A stretch of DNA of 64,000 bases from positions 22,901-86,900 of the forward strand of contig NZ_VXJV01000015.1 of the NCBI RefSeq assembly GCF_008692785.1, read 5' to 3'. The notes beneath the pieces were generated by a model. The model was not told the origin of the DNA. It searched no databases and was given only the letters and a program-made list of their open reading frames with translations. A program made the translations under genes and the position numbers. Shown piece after piece: positions 51,846-64,000 of the stretch (within the stretch, counting starts at the first letter, position 1; each line of letters opens with the position of its first letter). This DNA comes from Salmonella enterica subsp. diarizonae (GTDB lineage Bacteria > Pseudomonadota > Gammaproteobacteria > Enterobacterales > Enterobacteriaceae).

Positions 51846-54800
51846 TCAGTCCGCATCGTAGCCCAGGTTCGGCGCTAGCCACCGCTCAACGTCCTCAACG
51901 CTCATTCCTTTACGGAAAGCATAATCTGTCACCTGATCGCGTTGGATCTGCGCCACTGCGAAGTATTTGCTCTCAGGATGGCTGAAGTACCAGCCGGAGA
52001 CCGACGCGCCAGGCCACATGGCGAAAGATTCGGTGAGCTTCATCCCGGTGTGTTTTTCGACATCCAGTAGCTGCCAGATAGTGCCTTTTTCGGTATGTTC
52101 CGGGCAGGCAGGATAACCCGGCGCCGGGCGAATCCCCTGGTAGTTTTCGCGGATCAGCTCTTCATTACTGAGGCTCTCTCCTGGTGCATAACCCCAGTAA
52201 ACCTTACGCACGCGCTCATGTAGATACTCGGCAAACGCTTCCGCCAGACGGTCGGCAATCGCTTTCACCATGATCTTGTTATAGTCGTCGTGTTGCGCCT
52301 CGTAAGCATCAGCCAGGGCGTCTTCTTCAAGACCGCCAGTGACTGCAAACGCGCCGATGTAGTCTGCTTTTCCACTCAGTTTCGGCGCGACAAAATCCGC
52401 CAGACAGTAGTTGGCAAAACCCACTTTCTCGGTCTGCTGGCGCAGGTGGTGGCTGACCGTCAGCACATGAGTACGGGTTTCGTCGCGATAAATTTCGATG
52501 TCATCGCCGACGCGGTTCGCCGGAAACAGCCCAACCACGCCACGCGGATTCAACAGTTTCTCCGCGCTCAGTTTATCCAGCATGTCATTGGCGTCTTTAA
52601 ACAGCCGTTTGGCCTCCTCGCCCACCACCTCATCTTCCAGAATGCGCGGGTATTTGCCTGCCAGCGACCAGGTCATAAAGAACGGCGTCCAGTCAATGTA
52701 GTTGCGCAGGGTTTCGATGCTTGCTTCCACCTCCTGCACGCCCAGACGGTGAGCTACCGGCGGGGTGTAGCGTTCCCAATCGAATGCCAGATCGTTATCG
52801 CGCGCCGCTTCCAGCGTGACCGGCGGCGTGCGCGGTTTTTTGCGGGCGTGCTGAATACGCACCGTTTCATACTCTTTGCGGGTACGGGCGACAAAATCAT
52901 CGCGCTGGGTGTCGGAGAGTAGCGCCGCCACCACGCCCACGGTACGCGAAGCATTCTGCACGTAAACCGTCGGACCGCTGTAGTTCTGCTCGATTTTTAC
53001 CGCCGTATGCGCTTTCGAAGTGGTCGCGCCGCCGATCAGTAGTGGAATCGTGAAGCCCTGACGCTCCATCTCTTTCGCCACGTTAACCATCTCGTCCAGC
53101 GACGGGGTAATCAGCCCGGAGAGGCCGATCAGGTCCGCGTTCACTTCACGGGCGGTTTTAAGGATTTTATCCGCTGGCACCATCACGCCAAGATCGATAA
53201 TTTCGTAGTTGTTGCATTGCAGCACCACGCCGACGATATTTTTACCAATGTCGTGAACATCGCCCTTCACGGTGGCAATCACCATCTTGCCGTTGCTGGA
53301 ACCTTTCTCTTTGCTGGCTTCGATAAACGGCTCCAGGTAAGCCACCGCTTGTTTCATCACGCGGGCGGATTTCACCACCTGCGGCAGGAACATTTTCCCT
53401 TCGCCAAACAGGTCGCCGACCACATTCATGCCGTCCATCAGCGGCCCTTCTATCACCTCAATCGGGCGTGCGGCCTGCTGGCGGGCTTCTTCGGTATCCT
53501 GCTCGATAAACTCGGTAATGCCTTTCACCAGCGAATATTCGAGGCGTTTTTTGACATCCCAGGAGCGCCATTCCGCTTGCTGGGAATTGGCGGCCTCGTC
53601 GGTTTTACTACCGCGATATTTCTCCGCCAGATCCAGCAAACGCTCGGTGCCGTCATCGCGACGGTTAAGAATGACATCTTCAACTGCATCGCGCAGTTCG
53701 GCAGGCAGGTCGTCATAAATCGCCAGTTGCCCGGCGTTGACGATGCCCATATCCATGCCATTACGGATGGCGTAGTAGAGGAATACAGCGTGAATCGCCT
53801 CGCGCACCGGATCGTTGCCGCGGAATGAGAACGAAACGTTAGAGACACCGCCGGAGATCAGCGCGTGCGGCAGTTCACGTTTAATATCTTCACAAGCGCC
53901 GATAAAGTCCTGCGCGTAGTTGTTGTGCTCGTCGATACCGGTCGCTACGGCGAAGATGTTTGGATCGAAAATAATGTCTTCCGGCGGGAAACCGACCTCT
54001 TTGGTCAGAATATTGTAGGCACGGCGGCAAATTTCGATTTTACGCTCGCGGGTGTCGGCCTGTCCCTGTTCGTCAAAGGCCATGACCACCACTGCCGCGC
54101 CGTAGCGACGCAGCAGCTTCGCGTGATGGATAAAAGTTTCCACCCCCTCTTTCATCGAGATGGAATTAACGATGCCTTTACCCTGGATGCACTTCAGCCC
54201 TTTTTCGATAACCTCCCATTTGGAGGAGTCGATCATGATTGGCACACGGGCAATGTCCGGCTCACCGGCAATCAGACTGAGGAAACGTACCATCGCCGCT
54301 TCGGCATCAAGCATCCCCTCATCCATGTTGATATCAATAATCTGCGCGCCGCTTTCTACCTGCTGACGGGCAACATCCAGCGCTTCACTGTATTTCTCTT
54401 CTTTGATCAGGCGTTTAAATTTCGCCGAACCGGTGACGTTGGTACGTTCGCCGACGTTGACGAACAGGCTGTCATCGCCAATATTTAGCGGCTCCAGGCC
54501 AGAGAGACGGCAGGCGACCGGGATTTCCGGCAGCTTACGCGGCGGCAAGTGTTCTACTGCGCGGCTCATCGCCGCAATATGTTCCGGCGTGGTACCGCAG
54601 CAGCCGCCAACGATATTCAGGAAGCCCGCTTGCGCCCATTCGCGAATGTGCTTCGCCATCGTATCGGCGTCCAGATCGTATTCGCCAAAGGCGTTTGGCA
54701 GGCCAGCGTTCGGGTGCGCGGTAACGTAGCATTCGGCAATGCGCGACAGCTCCTGGACGTACTGGCGCAGTTCATCCGGCCCCAGAGCGCAGTTAAGGCC

Positions 54801-55529
54801 AAAGGTGAGCGCCTCGGCATGGCGCAGCGAGTTATAGAACGCTTCGGTAGTCTGGCCGGAAAGCGTGCGCCCGGAAGCGTCGGTGATGGTGCCGGAAATC
54901 ATGATCGGCAAGTCTACGCCCAACGCCTCAAACTCCTCTTTCACCGCGAAGACCGCCGCTTTCGCATTCAGGGTGTCAAAAACGGTCTCAATCAGAATCA
55001 GGTCTGCGCCACCTTCCACCAGCGCTTTGGTGGATTCACGGTAGGCCGCCACCAGTTGATCGAAGGTGATATTACGAAACGCCGGGTCGTTGACGTCCGG
55101 TGAAATGGAGGCCGTGCGGTTAGTTGGACCAAGCACGCCCGCAACAAAGCGCGGTTTTTCTGGTGTTCGCGCGGACCATTCATCGGCGCAGGCGCGCGCC
55201 AGTTTGGCCGCCGCATAGTTAATTTCCGCCGACAGGGATTCCATCCGGTAATCCGCCATCGCAATGGTTGTCGAGTTAAAGGTGTTGGTTTCGATGATAT
55301 CCGCGCCAGCCTCAAAGTAGGCGTTGTGGATAGCGGCGATCACCTCCGGCTTGCTGAGTACCAGCAGGTCGTTGTTGCCTTTCAGGTCGCAGGACCAGTC
55401 AGCAAAGCGCTCCCCGCGGAAATCTTCTTCATGTAGACGATAACTCTGGATCATAGTGCCCATACCGCCGTCCAGCACCAGAATACGTTCATTTAACTGC
55501 GCACGCAGTTGTTCAACTTTGCTGCTCAC
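51846..55529 (-). CDS. metH: cobalamin-dependent methionine synthase MetH
   Basis: 1227 residues from GTG 55529 ([16 protein letters not shown]), which gives the E. coli length; GGGAG lies 5 nt upstream. Four modules: homocysteine-binding barrel (about 1-350, zinc cysteines in NCALGP and [10 protein letters not shown]), methyl-tetrahydrofolate barrel (about 355-650, [17 protein letters not shown]), B12-binding domain (about 650-895, with ligand His in [12 protein letters not shown]) and the AdoMet reactivation domain (about 900-1227, [15 protein letters not shown]). Transfers the methyl group from folate to homocysteine. Needs B12, which Salmonella can make itself under anaerobiosis. Expression is expected to depend on MetR. 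Confidence 0.98.
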   Translation of the reverse strand: MSSKVEQLRAQLNERILVLDGGMGTMIQSYRLHEEDFRGERFADWSCDLKGNNDLLVLSKPEVIAAIHNAYFEAGADIIETNTFNSTTIAMADYRMESLSAEINYAAAKLARACADEWSARTPEKPRFVAGVLGPTNRTASISPDVNDPAFRNITFDQLVAAYRESTKALVEGGADLILIETVFDTLNAKAAVFAVKEEFEALGVDLPIMISGTITDASGRTLSGQTTEAFYNSLRHAEALTFGLNCALGPDELRQYVQELSRIAECYVTAHPNAGLPNAFGEYDLDADTMAKHIREWAQAGFLNIVGGCCGTTPEHIAAMSRAVEHLPPRKLPEIPVACRLSGLEPLNIGDDSLFVNVGERTNVTGSAKFKRLIKEEKYSEALDVARQQVESGAQIIDINMDEGMLDAEAAMVRFLSLIAGEPDIARVPIMIDSSKWEVIEKGLKCIQGKGIVNSISMKEGVETFIHHAKLLRRYGAAVVVMAFDEQGQADTRERKIEICRRAYNILTKEVGFPPEDIIFDPNIFAVATGIDEHNNYAQDFIGACEDIKRELPHALISGGVSNVSFSFRGNDPVREAIHAVFLYYAIRNGMDMGIVNAGQLAIYDDLPAELRDAVEDVILNRRDDGTERLLDLAEKYRGSKTDEAANSQQAEWRSWDVKKRLEYSLVKGITEFIEQDTEEARQQAARPIEVIEGPLMDGMNVVGDLFGEGKMFLPQVVKSARVMKQAVAYLEPFIEASKEKGSSNGKMVIATVKGDVHDIGKNIVGVVLQCNNYEIIDLGVMVPADKILKTAREVNADLIGLSGLITPSLDEMVNVAKEMERQGFTIPLLIGGATTSKAHTAVKIEQNYSGPTVYVQNASRTVGVVAALLSDTQRDDFVARTRKEYETVRIQHARKKPRTPPVTLEAARDNDLAFDWERYTPPVAHRLGVQEVEASIETLRNYIDWTPFFMTWSLAGKYPRILEDEVVGEEAKRLFKDANDMLDKLSAEKLLNPRGVVGLFPANRVGDDIEIYRDETRTHVLTVSHHLRQQTEKVGFANYCLADFVAPKLSGKADYIGAFAVTGGLEEDALADAYEAQHDDYNKIMVKAIADRLAEAFAEYLHERVRKVYWGYAPGESLSNEELIRENYQGIRPAPGYPACPEHTEKGTIWQLLDVEKHTGMKLTESFAMWPGASVSGWYFSHPESKYFAVAQIQRDQVTDYAFRKGMSVEDVERWLAPNLGYDAD

Positions 55530-55649
55530 ACTCGCTCCCGACAACACTCCACGTAACGAGTCATACTGGCACAAAGCATGCTGGCGGAAAAGAGAACAAC
55601 GGGCAACATGAGACATGTTCAGCTTGCTGACGCTATTGGTTCTGTTTTG

Positions 55650-55724
55650 CCGGATGGCGGCGCAAGCACCTTATTCGGCCTACGATCCCTGGTAGGCCTG
55701 ATAAACGAAGCGCCATCAGGCAGC
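55650..55724. repeat. REP pair between metH and iclR
   Basis: TTGCCGGATGGCGGCGCAAG with CACCTTATTCGGCC and the inverted GGTAGGCCTGATAAACGAAG with GCGCCATCAGGCA, sitting in the divergent promoter gap. Confidence 0.85.
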
Positions 55725-55783
55725 TTGTTGTCGGTCACTCATCCGATCAGTTCAGGAACTCTTGCATTATAATTAAATAAAAC

Positions 55784-55798
55784 GAAAATGATTTCCAC
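55784..55798. promoter_or_regulatory. IclR operator at the iclR promoter
   Basis: GAAAATGATTTCCAC resembles the IclR palindrome TGGAAATNATTTCCA, 23 bp before the iclR start and just after a TATAAT box (55768-55773). IclR represses its own gene. Confidence 0.7.
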
Positions 55799-55820
55799 GA
55801 TACAGAAAAAGGAGTCTGCC

Positions 55821-56645
55821 ATGGTTGCCCCTGTTCCCGCGAAACGCGGGAGAAAACCTACCGCTACCACTGCACCCGTAACCGGGCAGGTTCAGTCTTT
55901 AACCCGCGGTCTTAAGCTGCTGGAGTGGATTGCGGAGTCCAACGGTAGCGTCGCGCTGACCGAACTGGCGCAGCAGGCGGGTTTACCTAATTCCACCACT
56001 CACCGTCTACTCACCACCATGCAACAGCAGGGGTTTGTCCGCCAGGTCGGTGAGCTGGGCCACTGGGCCGTAGGCGCACACGCGTTTATCGTCGGCAGCA
56101 GCTTTTTGCAGAGCCGTAATCTGCTGGCGATTGTCCATCCGATTTTGCGCAAGCTGATGGAGGACTCCGGCGAAACGGTAAACCTTGCCGTACTCGACCA
56201 GAGCGACCATCAGGCCATTATTATCGACCAGGTGCAGTGCACGCAATTGATGCGCATGTCCGCTCCTATTGGCGGTAAACTGCCGATGCATGCGTCCGGG
56301 GCGGGCAAGGCGTTTTTATCGCAACTCAGTGAGGAGCAGGTTACAAGTCTGCTGCACCGCAAGGGGTTGCACGCTTATACCCATGCGACGCTGGTGTCGC
56401 CGATCCATCTGAAAGATGACCTCGCCCAGACACGCAAGCGCGGCTACTCCTTTGACGATGAAGAACATGCGCTCGGTCTGCGCTGCGTGGCCTCGTGTAT
56501 TTATGACGAGCACCGCGAACCGTTTGCGGCCCTCTCTATTTCCGGCCCCTGCTCACGCATTACCGACGATCGCGTCACCGAACTTGGCGCCATGGTGATT
56601 AAAGCGGCAAAAGAAGTGACGCTGGCGTATGGTGGAGTTCGCTGA
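55821..56645 (+). CDS. iclR: IclR, repressor of the glyoxylate shunt operon
   Basis: 274 residues from MVAPVPAKRGRKP (E. coli start; AAAAAGGAG upstream). The N-terminal winged helix (about 25-90; VALTELAQQAGLPNSTTHRLLTTM, in part LPNSTTHRLL) binds aceB and iclR operators. The C-terminal GAF-like effector domain (about 100-274) senses glyoxylate and pyruvate. It represses aceBAK in this window and itself. It is followed 1 nt after its stop by the ASCH gene, an arrangement not found in E. coli K-12. Confidence 0.97.
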   Translation: MVAPVPAKRGRKPTATTAPVTGQVQSLTRGLKLLEWIAESNGSVALTELAQQAGLPNSTTHRLLTTMQQQGFVRQVGELGHWAVGAHAFIVGSSFLQSRNLLAIVHPILRKLMEDSGETVNLAVLDQSDHQAIIIDQVQCTQLMRMSAPIGGKLPMHASGAGKAFLSQLSEEQVTSLLHRKGLHAYTHATLVSPIHLKDDLAQTRKRGYSFDDEEHALGLRCVASCIYDEHREPFAALSISGPCSRITDDRVTELGAMVIKAAKEVTLAYGGVR

Positions 56646-56646
56646 A

Positions 56647-58876
<2,230 letters not shown>

Positions 58877-58878
58877 AA

Positions 58879-60183
58879 TCAAAACTGCGATTCTTCCGTC
58901 GATCCTGTTAACGCGGTAACGGATGACGCGCCGCCCTGGATAATGGTGGTGACTTTGTCGAAGTAACCTGTACCCACTTCCTGCTGGTGGGAAACAAAGG
59001 TGTAGCCGTCTTTCGCCGCGGCGAACTCGGGTTGTTGAACCTTCTCAACATAGTGTTTCATACCCTCGCCCTGAGCGTATGCATGCGCCAGGTCGAACAT
59101 GTTGAACCACATGCTGTGGATGCCCGCCAGGGTAATAAACTGGTATTTGTAACCCATGTCCGACAACTGCTGCTGGAAGCTGGCAATGGTCTTGTCGTCC
59201 AGATTTTTCTGCCAGTTGAAGGACGGCGAACAGTTATAGGCCAGCAGTTTTCCCGGATACTTCGCGTGGATAGCATCGGCAAAACGACGCGCCAGTTCGA
59301 GATCCGGCGTAGAGGTCTCGCACCACACCAGATCGGCATACGGGGCATACGCCAGACCGCGGCTGATCGCCTGCTCAATGCCCGCATGGGTGCGGTAGAA
59401 ACCTTCGCTGGTGCGTTCACCGGTAATAAAACCGCTGTCATAGGGATCGCAGTCGGAGGTGATCAGATCTGCCGCATCCGCATCGGTACGCGCAATCACC
59501 AGCGTCGGGACGCCCATCACATCAGCGGCCAGACGCGCAGCAACCAGTTTCTGAATCGCCTCCTGCGTGGGGACCAGCACCTTGCCGCCCATATGCCCGC
59601 ACTTTTTCACCGACGCCAACTGATCTTCGAAGTGTACCGCCGCTGCACCGGCTTCAATCATCGATTTCATCAGTTCGAAGGCATTCAGAACGCCGCCAAA
59701 ACCGGCTTCCGCATCAGCAACGATCGGCAGGAAGTAATCCACATAGCGCGGATCGTTGGGTTCAATACCGGATGCCCACTGGATCTGATCCGCACGACGG
59801 AAAGTGTTGTTGATCCGATCCACCACCGCCGGAACAGAGTTTGCCGGATACAACGATTGATCCGGGTACATGCTGGATGCAAGGTTGGCATCCGCCGCGA
59901 CCTGCCAGCCGGAGAGATAGACCGCCTCAATACCGGCTTTCGCCTGTTGCAACGCCTGACCGCCGGTCAGCGCGCCAAGACTGTTGATATAGCCTTTTTT
60001 CGCTTCTCCGTGCAACAGCCGCCACATTTTCGCGGCGCCGAGCTGTGCCAGCGTGCATTCAGGGTTAACCGATCCGCGTAATTTCACCACCTCCTCCGCA
60101 CTGTACGGGCGGGTGATGCCTTCCCAGCGCGGTTGTGTCCACTCTTTCTGTAATTCTTCGATTTGTTGAGTACGGGTTTTCAT
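58879..60183 (-). CDS. aceA: isocitrate lyase AceA
   Basis: 434 residues from [15 protein letters not shown]. Splits isocitrate to succinate and glyoxylate, first step of the shunt for growth on acetate and fatty acids. The active-site loop with the catalytic Cys is intact in [13 protein letters not shown] (about 193-205). Other active-site segments [16 protein letters not shown] and YNCSPSFNW are also present. It lies 31 nt behind aceB. Isocitrate lyase has been tied to Salmonella persistence in hosts. Confidence 0.98.
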   Translation of the reverse strand: MKTRTQQIEELQKEWTQPRWEGITRPYSAEEVVKLRGSVNPECTLAQLGAAKMWRLLHGEAKKGYINSLGALTGGQALQQAKAGIEAVYLSGWQVAADANLASSMYPDQSLYPANSVPAVVDRINNTFRRADQIQWASGIEPNDPRYVDYFLPIVADAEAGFGGVLNAFELMKSMIEAGAAAVHFEDQLASVKKCGHMGGKVLVPTQEAIQKLVAARLAADVMGVPTLVIARTDADAADLITSDCDPYDSGFITGERTSEGFYRTHAGIEQAISRGLAYAPYADLVWCETSTPDLELARRFADAIHAKYPGKLLAYNCSPSFNWQKNLDDKTIASFQQQLSDMGYKYQFITLAGIHSMWFNMFDLAHAYAQGEGMKHYVEKVQQPEFAAAKDGYTFVSHQQEVGTGYFDKVTTIIQGGASSVTALTGSTEESQF

Positions 60184-60214
60184 GTGCAGATGCTCCATAT
60201 TGTTATGTGGTGAA

Positions 60215-61816
60215 TTAAGCCAGTAAGCGATAGCCCGGCAGGGTGAGGAAGTCGATTAAGTCATCTGAGGTGGTGATTTGCTCCATCAGACGTGCGGCAT
60301 CGTCGAAACGCCCGCTGCTGTAGCGGTGCTCGCCCAGTTCGTCCTGGATTACCCGCATCTCTTCCGCCAACATTTCGCGGAAAAGCGCTTTCGTTACGGG
60401 TTTTCCATTGCTCAGTGTTTTCTCATGGTGAATCCACTGCCAGATAGAGGTTCGTGAGATTTCCGCCGTCGCGGCATCCTCCATCAGACCGTAAATCGGT
60501 ACACAGCCATTGCCGGAGATCCACGCTTCAATGTACTGCACTGCCACGCGAATATTGGCGCGCATTCCCGCTTCTGTACGTTCGCCTTCACACGGCTCCA
60601 GTAACTGCTCAGCGGTAATCGGCGCATCTTCATCACGAGTAATGAACAACTGATTTTTGTGCTCGCCCAGTACCTCGTTAAAGACTGCCATTGCGGTATC
60701 CGCCAACCCGGGATGCGCAATCCACGTGCCGTCGTGGCCGTTGTTAGCTTCCAGCGCTTTATCCGCTTTCACTTTGGCAAGGACCTGATTGTTGCGTTCA
60801 ACATCTTTACTCGGGATAAACGCCGCCATACCGCCCATCGCGAACGCGCCGCGCTTGTGACAGGTTTTGATCAGCAGGCGCGAGTAGGCACTCAGAAACG
60901 GTTTGTCCATCGTTACCACCTGCCTGTCCGGCAGGACGCGATCCGGGTGATTTTTCAACGTCTTGATATAGCTGAAAATATAATCCCAGCGACCACAGTT
61001 GAGGCCGACGATATGATCACGCAGCGCATGAAGAATCTCATCCATCTGGAAAACAGCAGGCAGGGTTTCAATCAACAGGGTCGCTTTGATCGTACCGCGC
61101 GGCAGGTTGAAGCGGTCTTCGGCGTAGCTGAAGACTTCGCTCCACCAGGCAGCCTCCTGCCAGGCTTGCGTTTTCGGCAGGTAAAAATACGGGCCGCTAC
61201 CTTTAGCGAGCAGCGCTTTGTAGTTGTGGAAAAAATACAGAGCAAAATCAAACAGGCTCCCGGGAATTGCTTCACCCCGCCAGGTAACATGCTTTTCTGG
61301 CAGATGCAGACCGCGTACACGACAAATCAATACGGCCGGATCGGGCTTGAGCTGATAGATTTTTCCGGCTTCGTTGGTATAGCTAATGGTGCCGTTCACC
61401 GCATCACGCAGGTTGATTTGACCATCAATAACTTTATTCCAGTCCGGCGCCAGCGAGTCTTCAAAATCCGCCATAAACACTTTCACATTTGCGTTCAGGG
61501 CATTAATTACCATTTTACGTTCAACCGGCCCGGTAATTTCCACCCGGCGATCCTGTAAATCCTCAGGAATACCACGAATCTGCCAATTACTTTTTCTAAT
61601 GGAAGTGGTTTCCGAAATAAAATCAGGCAACTTACCGTTATCAATATCCTGCTGTTGCTGGATACGTGCAGCCAGGAGTTTATTGCGTTTTGGCGTAAAA
61701 CGTGTGACTAATTCCGTCAAAAACTCGACTGCCTCAGCGGTCAGGACTTGCTTTTCCAGCTCGCCTTGCGGCCTGGTAAAAGTTAATTCATCAGTTGTGG
61801 TTGCCTGTGGATTCAT
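60215..61816 (-). CDS. aceB: malate synthase A (AceB)
   Basis: 533 residues starting at the second of two ATG codons (61816; [16 protein letters not shown]), which has better spacing from GAGGAG; ATG 61819 is an alternative. Condenses glyoxylate with acetyl-CoA to malate, second step of the shunt. Family signature [20 protein letters not shown] region (about 265-285; quoted as [12 protein letters not shown]) and catalytic Arg/Asp in [10 protein letters not shown] and [16 protein letters not shown] are intact. First gene of aceBAK, controlled by IclR at the palindrome upstream. Confidence 0.98.
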   Translation of the reverse strand: MNPQATTTDELTFTRPQGELEKQVLTAEAVEFLTELVTRFTPKRNKLLAARIQQQQDIDNGKLPDFISETTSIRKSNWQIRGIPEDLQDRRVEITGPVERKMVINALNANVKVFMADFEDSLAPDWNKVIDGQINLRDAVNGTISYTNEAGKIYQLKPDPAVLICRVRGLHLPEKHVTWRGEAIPGSLFDFALYFFHNYKALLAKGSGPYFYLPKTQAWQEAAWWSEVFSYAEDRFNLPRGTIKATLLIETLPAVFQMDEILHALRDHIVGLNCGRWDYIFSYIKTLKNHPDRVLPDRQVVTMDKPFLSAYSRLLIKTCHKRGAFAMGGMAAFIPSKDVERNNQVLAKVKADKALEANNGHDGTWIAHPGLADTAMAVFNEVLGEHKNQLFITRDEDAPITAEQLLEPCEGERTEAGMRANIRVAVQYIEAWISGNGCVPIYGLMEDAATAEISRTSIWQWIHHEKTLSNGKPVTKALFREMLAEEMRVIQDELGEHRYSSGRFDDAARLMEQITTSDDLIDFLTLPGYRLLA

Positions 61817-61930
61817 CATGCTGCTCCTCGTCGTTGATCCAGATACATCCCCAATGCGAACGAAGGATCATTGTGCGCTTTTCGTTCAACACAACTAAGA
61901 CTACTCAATTAAAATTCAAAATCAAAAACA

Positions 61931-61951
61931 ATTTCCATTTTTAATGGAAAT
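61931..61951. promoter_or_regulatory. IclR operator upstream of aceB
   Basis: Inverted half-sites ATTTCCAT (61931-61938) and ATGGAAAT (61944-61951), about 115-135 bp before the aceB start. They resemble the half-sites of the IclR palindrome (TGGAAAT-N-ATTTCCA) and lie where the upstream aceB operator is in E. coli. Confidence 0.7.
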
Positions 61952-62017
61952 TAAATTTAACCTATTGATAAAAAAGGATATAAAGTTTAATCAGAAGGTG
62001 AAGGTGATTTCACAAAT

Positions 62018-62037
62018 GAAAAAAACACCCAAAGGTG
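62018..62037 (-). terminator. probable terminator of metA
   Basis: On the minus strand a short stem CACC-TTTG-GGTG is followed directly by TTTTTTT. The stem is only 4 bp, so efficiency is uncertain. Confidence 0.5.
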
Positions 62038-62084
62038 CCTGATTCATTATGCTGAAACGCTTTAGGATCGTCAGGAGCAGAAGA

Positions 62085-63014
62085 TTAATCCAGGGTTGGA
62101 TTCATGTGACGCAGATCATATGGCGTAATCTGGTAGACATAATAGTTGAGCCAGTTAGTAAAGAGTAAATTACCGTGGCTGCGCCAGGTTGCGCGCGGTA
62201 TGTTTTGCGGATCGTTTTTCGGGAAATAGTTGTACGGAATATCCGGATTTAACCCAGCCTCAACGTCACGAAAATATTCACTCGCTAACGTATGAGCGTC
62301 ATATTCAGGATGGCCGGTGACAAACGCAATACGTTTATCTTTGCTGGCAAACAGGTACGCATCCCCCTCTTCTGTTTCGGCCAGAATGTCAAGATCCGTA
62401 TAATCTCGTATCAGCGCCGCCGGGAAATCGGCATAACGTGAGTGTGGCGCAAGAAACGAATCATCAAAACCACGCGTCAACAGAGCATGAGGATGAAGGA
62501 TGTGATGTTCATAGACGCCGGAAAGTTTATCTGTACGGGTCTGCTTAGGGATACCATAAAGAATATTGAGCGCGGCCTGAACGGCCCAACAGACAAATAG
62601 CGTCGAAGTGACGTGATCTTTCGCCCATTCCAGCACCTGCCTAATCTGCGGCCAATAAGCCACGTCATTAAACTCCACCAGACCCAGCGGCGCTCCGGTC
62701 ACGATAAGCCCATCAAAGTTCTGATCGCAGATATCCTCGAAGTTACAGTAAAAGTTGTTCAGATGCTCGGCTGGCGTGTTTCTCGACTCGCGAGCATCTA
62801 TCCGCAGCAGTTGAATATCGACCTGCAATGGCGAGTTCGACAGCAGGCGCAGAAACTGGTTTTCCGCTTCAATCTTCTTCGGCATCAGGTTAAGGATAAG
62901 TACCTTTAGCGGGCGAATTTCCTGTCCTGATGCGCGAGAAGTCGTCATGACGAAGACATTTTCCTCACGTAAAAAATTGACGGCGGGCAGCTCGTCCAGC
63001 ACACGAATCGGCAT
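62085..63014 (-). CDS. metA: homoserine O-succinyltransferase MetA
   Basis: 309 residues, E. coli length. First committed step of methionine synthesis: homoserine plus succinyl-CoA. The class I glutaminase-like fold has the nucleophile Cys142 in [18 protein letters not shown] (quoted as [10 protein letters not shown]), catalytic His and Glu in [14 protein letters not shown], and the acyl-CoA site Lys/Gly in IVTGAPLG. It is known as a heat-labile, proteolysis-prone enzyme. MetJ boxes precede the start codon. Confidence 0.98.
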   Translation of the reverse strand: MPIRVLDELPAVNFLREENVFVMTTSRASGQEIRPLKVLILNLMPKKIEAENQFLRLLSNSPLQVDIQLLRIDARESRNTPAEHLNNFYCNFEDICDQNFDGLIVTGAPLGLVEFNDVAYWPQIRQVLEWAKDHVTSTLFVCWAVQAALNILYGIPKQTRTDKLSGVYEHHILHPHALLTRGFDDSFLAPHSRYADFPAALIRDYTDLDILAETEEGDAYLFASKDKRIAFVTGHPEYDAHTLASEYFRDVEAGLNPDIPYNYFPKNDPQNIPRATWRSHGNLLFTNWLNYYVYQITPYDLRHMNPTLD

Positions 63015-63033
63015 AACCTGATAACCTCACGAC

Positions 63034-63065
63034 ACACGTTTAAACGTTTAGACATCCAGATAGCT
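63034..63065. promoter_or_regulatory. tandem MetJ boxes upstream of metA
   Basis: Four contiguous 8-mers, ACACGTTT, AAACGTTT, AGACATCC and AGATAGCT, each similar to the met box AGACGTCT (5-6 of 8 bases). They start 20 bp before the metA start codon. MetJ with AdoMet is expected to repress here. Confidence 0.8.
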
Positions 63066-63170
63066 GAAGATACGCAGAAATCAGGCGAATGTCGAGTCTG
63101 CAAGTTCAAGGTGAGAAAGTTTCACGACAGCATTTGCATTAGAATAGAAGTAAGCAAAAAAGGAGTGAAG

Positions 63171-63608
63171 ATGATTATTAACATTCGCCGTTCAAGGCAT
63201 GGGGAAGGGGAAAAATTGATTGCGATCTGGCGTCGCTCAGTCGATGCCACGCACGATTTTCTGTCAGACGCTTATCGGACCGAACTGGAAGAACTGGTGA
63301 GCGATTTTCTGCCAGAAGCGCCACTATGGGTTGCCGTGACCGATCAGGACGAGCCGGTAGGATTTATGCTGCTTACCGGTGAACATATGGATGCGCTGTT
63401 TATCGATCCGGACGTGCGTGGTCAGGGTATCGGTAAGAGGTTGGTTGAACATGCGTTAACCCTGGCGCCAGGGTTGACAACCAATGTTAACGAGCAGAAT
63501 ACACAAGCTGTTGGATTTTATAAGAAAATGGGATTTAAGGTGACGGGACGTTCGGAGATGGACGATCTTGGGAAACCGTATCCATTGTTGAATCTGGCAT
63601 ATGGCTAA
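63171..63608 (+). CDS. yjaB: GNAT-family N-acetyltransferase YjaB
   Basis: 145 residues from MIINIRRSRHGEGEKL; AAGGAG upstream supports ATG 63171. The acetyl-CoA loop of GNAT enzymes is visible in ALFIDPDVRGQGIGKRLVEHA (key residues R/Q-G-x-G-x-G/K at about 82-90), followed by VNEQNTQAVGFYKKMGF, the second GNAT landmark. The substrate is unknown in E. coli too. It lies between metA and the rRNA operon as in E. coli. yjaB is one of the marker genes used in E. coli phylogroup typing. Confidence 0.93.
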   Translation: MIINIRRSRHGEGEKLIAIWRRSVDATHDFLSDAYRTELEELVSDFLPEAPLWVAVTDQDEPVGFMLLTGEHMDALFIDPDVRGQGIGKRLVEHALTLAPGLTTNVNEQNTQAVGFYKKMGFKVTGRSEMDDLGKPYPLLNLAYG

Positions 63609-63611
63609 TGG

Positions 63612-63656
63612 AATCGCAGGCCGGATAAGGCGGAGCCGCCATCCGGCAGTGCATAC
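63612..63656. repeat. REP unit after yjaB
   Basis: GCAGGCCGGATAAGGCGGAG and GCCGCCATCCGGCAGTGC form a REP palindrome between yjaB and the rRNA operon terminator. Confidence 0.85.
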
Positions 63657-63668
63657 CCGGCCACAGAC

Positions 63669-63697
63669 GCAAAAAAGCCCATCCGTCAGGATGGGCT
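63669..63697 (-). terminator. rRNA operon terminator T2
   Basis: Stem AGCCCATCC-GTCA-GGATGGGCT, followed on the minus strand by TTTTTTGCGTC, equivalent to E. coli rrnB T2 (GGCCATCCTGACGGATGG type). Confidence 0.93.
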
Positions 63698-63829
63698 TCT
63701 TCACTATTCGATGCCTGGCAGTTTATGGCGGGCGTCCTGCCCGCCACCCTCCGGGCCGTTGCTGCGCAACGTTCAAATCCGCTCCCGGCGGATTTGTCCT
63801 CCTCAGGAGAGCGCTCACCGACAGACTAC

Positions 63830-63869
63830 AGATAAAACAGAAGGCCCTGTCTTGCGACAGGGCCCTTCG
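63830..63869 (-). terminator. rRNA operon terminator T1
   Basis: Stem GGCCCTGTC / GACAGGGCC with loop GCAA on the minus strand, followed by TTCTGTTTTATCTG. Placed right after the 5S gene, like rrnB T1. Confidence 0.95.
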
Positions 63870-63878
63870 TTTTATTTG

Positions 63879-63998
63879 ATGCCTGGCAGTTCCCTACTCT
63901 CGCATGGGGAGACCCCACACTACCATCGGCGCTACGGCGTTTCACTTCTGAGTTCGGCATGGGGTCAGGTGGGACCACCGCGCTACGGCCGCCAGGCA
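63879..63998 (-). rRNA. rrf: 5S ribosomal RNA (rrnE position)
   Basis: 120 nt on the minus strand starting TGCCTGGCGGCCGTAGCGCG and ending GGGAACTGCCAGGCAT, nearly identical to E. coli 5S rRNA. The operon body (23S, tRNA, 16S) lies to the right of the window. The location beside yjaB and metA corresponds to rrnE of E. coli. Both terminators follow in order. Confidence 0.98.
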
Positions 63999-64000
63999 AA

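Noticed and set aside
58987..60081. 364-codon frame antisense to aceA, and 60659-61558 antisense to aceB
   Set aside because: Mirror frames of highly expressed conserved genes without their own start signals.
61981..62084. Possible regulatory RNA between metA and aceB
   Set aside because: The only structure is a 4-bp hairpin with a T-run that fits a metA terminator; nothing more is supported.

Overview
The window is a stretch of an enterobacterial chromosome, almost certainly Salmonella enterica. Most proteins align nearly residue for residue with E. coli K-12 proteins that I know, and the gene order (uvrA/ssb ... dnaB, qor, lexA, malEFG/malK-lamB-malM, pgi, lysC, metH, aceBAK, metA, an rrn operon) is the conserved 90-92 min enterobacterial order. 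The left edge carries siiA, siiB and the start of siiC, the first genes of Salmonella pathogenicity island 4 (SPI-4), which mark the genus.

Layout. 1-3.2 kb: SPI-4 genes siiC (cut by the window edge), siiB and siiA, all on the minus strand, with overlapping ends and a JUMPStart/ops (RfaH) element just upstream of siiA. 3.2-4.7 kb: AT-rich sequence with no convincing gene. 4.7-17.6 kb: ssb and uvrA diverging from a LexA box, a two-gene cassette of unknown function (lipoprotein plus small acidic protein), yjbQ-yjbR, aphA, tyrB, dnaB-alr, qor, pspG (sigma-54 promoter) and dusA. 17.6-20.8 kb: an AT-rich zinc alcohol dehydrogenase and a TraF-like outer membrane protein, both absent from E. coli K-12 at this place. 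21-29 kb: zur, yjbJ, lexA-dinF (SOS operon with two LexA boxes), dgkA, plsB, ubiC-ubiA. 28.8-36.9 kb: the maltose regulon, malK-lamB-malM diverging from malE-malF-malG around a MalT/CRP control region. 37-43 kb: xylE, psiE and the yjbEFGH exopolysaccharide operon. 43-49 kb: pgi, lysC, a frameshifted sodium-symporter remnant, yjbD, rluF and a YaiL-type DUF2058 gene. 49-63.6 kb: pepE, yjbB, metH, iclR, an ASCH-domain gene, aceB-aceA-aceK, metA and yjaB. The window closes with the terminators and 5S gene of an rRNA operon (rrnE position) on the minus strand.

Most of the window is housekeeping: DNA repair and replication, SOS control, methionine and lysine entry steps, the glyoxylate shunt, maltose uptake, and phospholipid and ubiquinone synthesis. 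The intergenic regions are rich in REP/BIME sequences (about 13 places) and hold three ERIC-type palindromes. One ERIC lies between malK and lamB, one between malE and malF, and a shortened one between pgi and lysC.

The points most worth a second look are the ops element of SPI-4, the uncharacterised uvrA-linked cassette, the AT-rich dehydrogenase block beside dusA, the lack of a recognisable lysine riboswitch before lysC, the symporter pseudogene with a 20-bp repeat of the lysC 3' end, the second YaiL-type gene, and the antisense overlap of aceK with the ASCH gene. I see no CRISPR array, intact insertion sequence or prophage.
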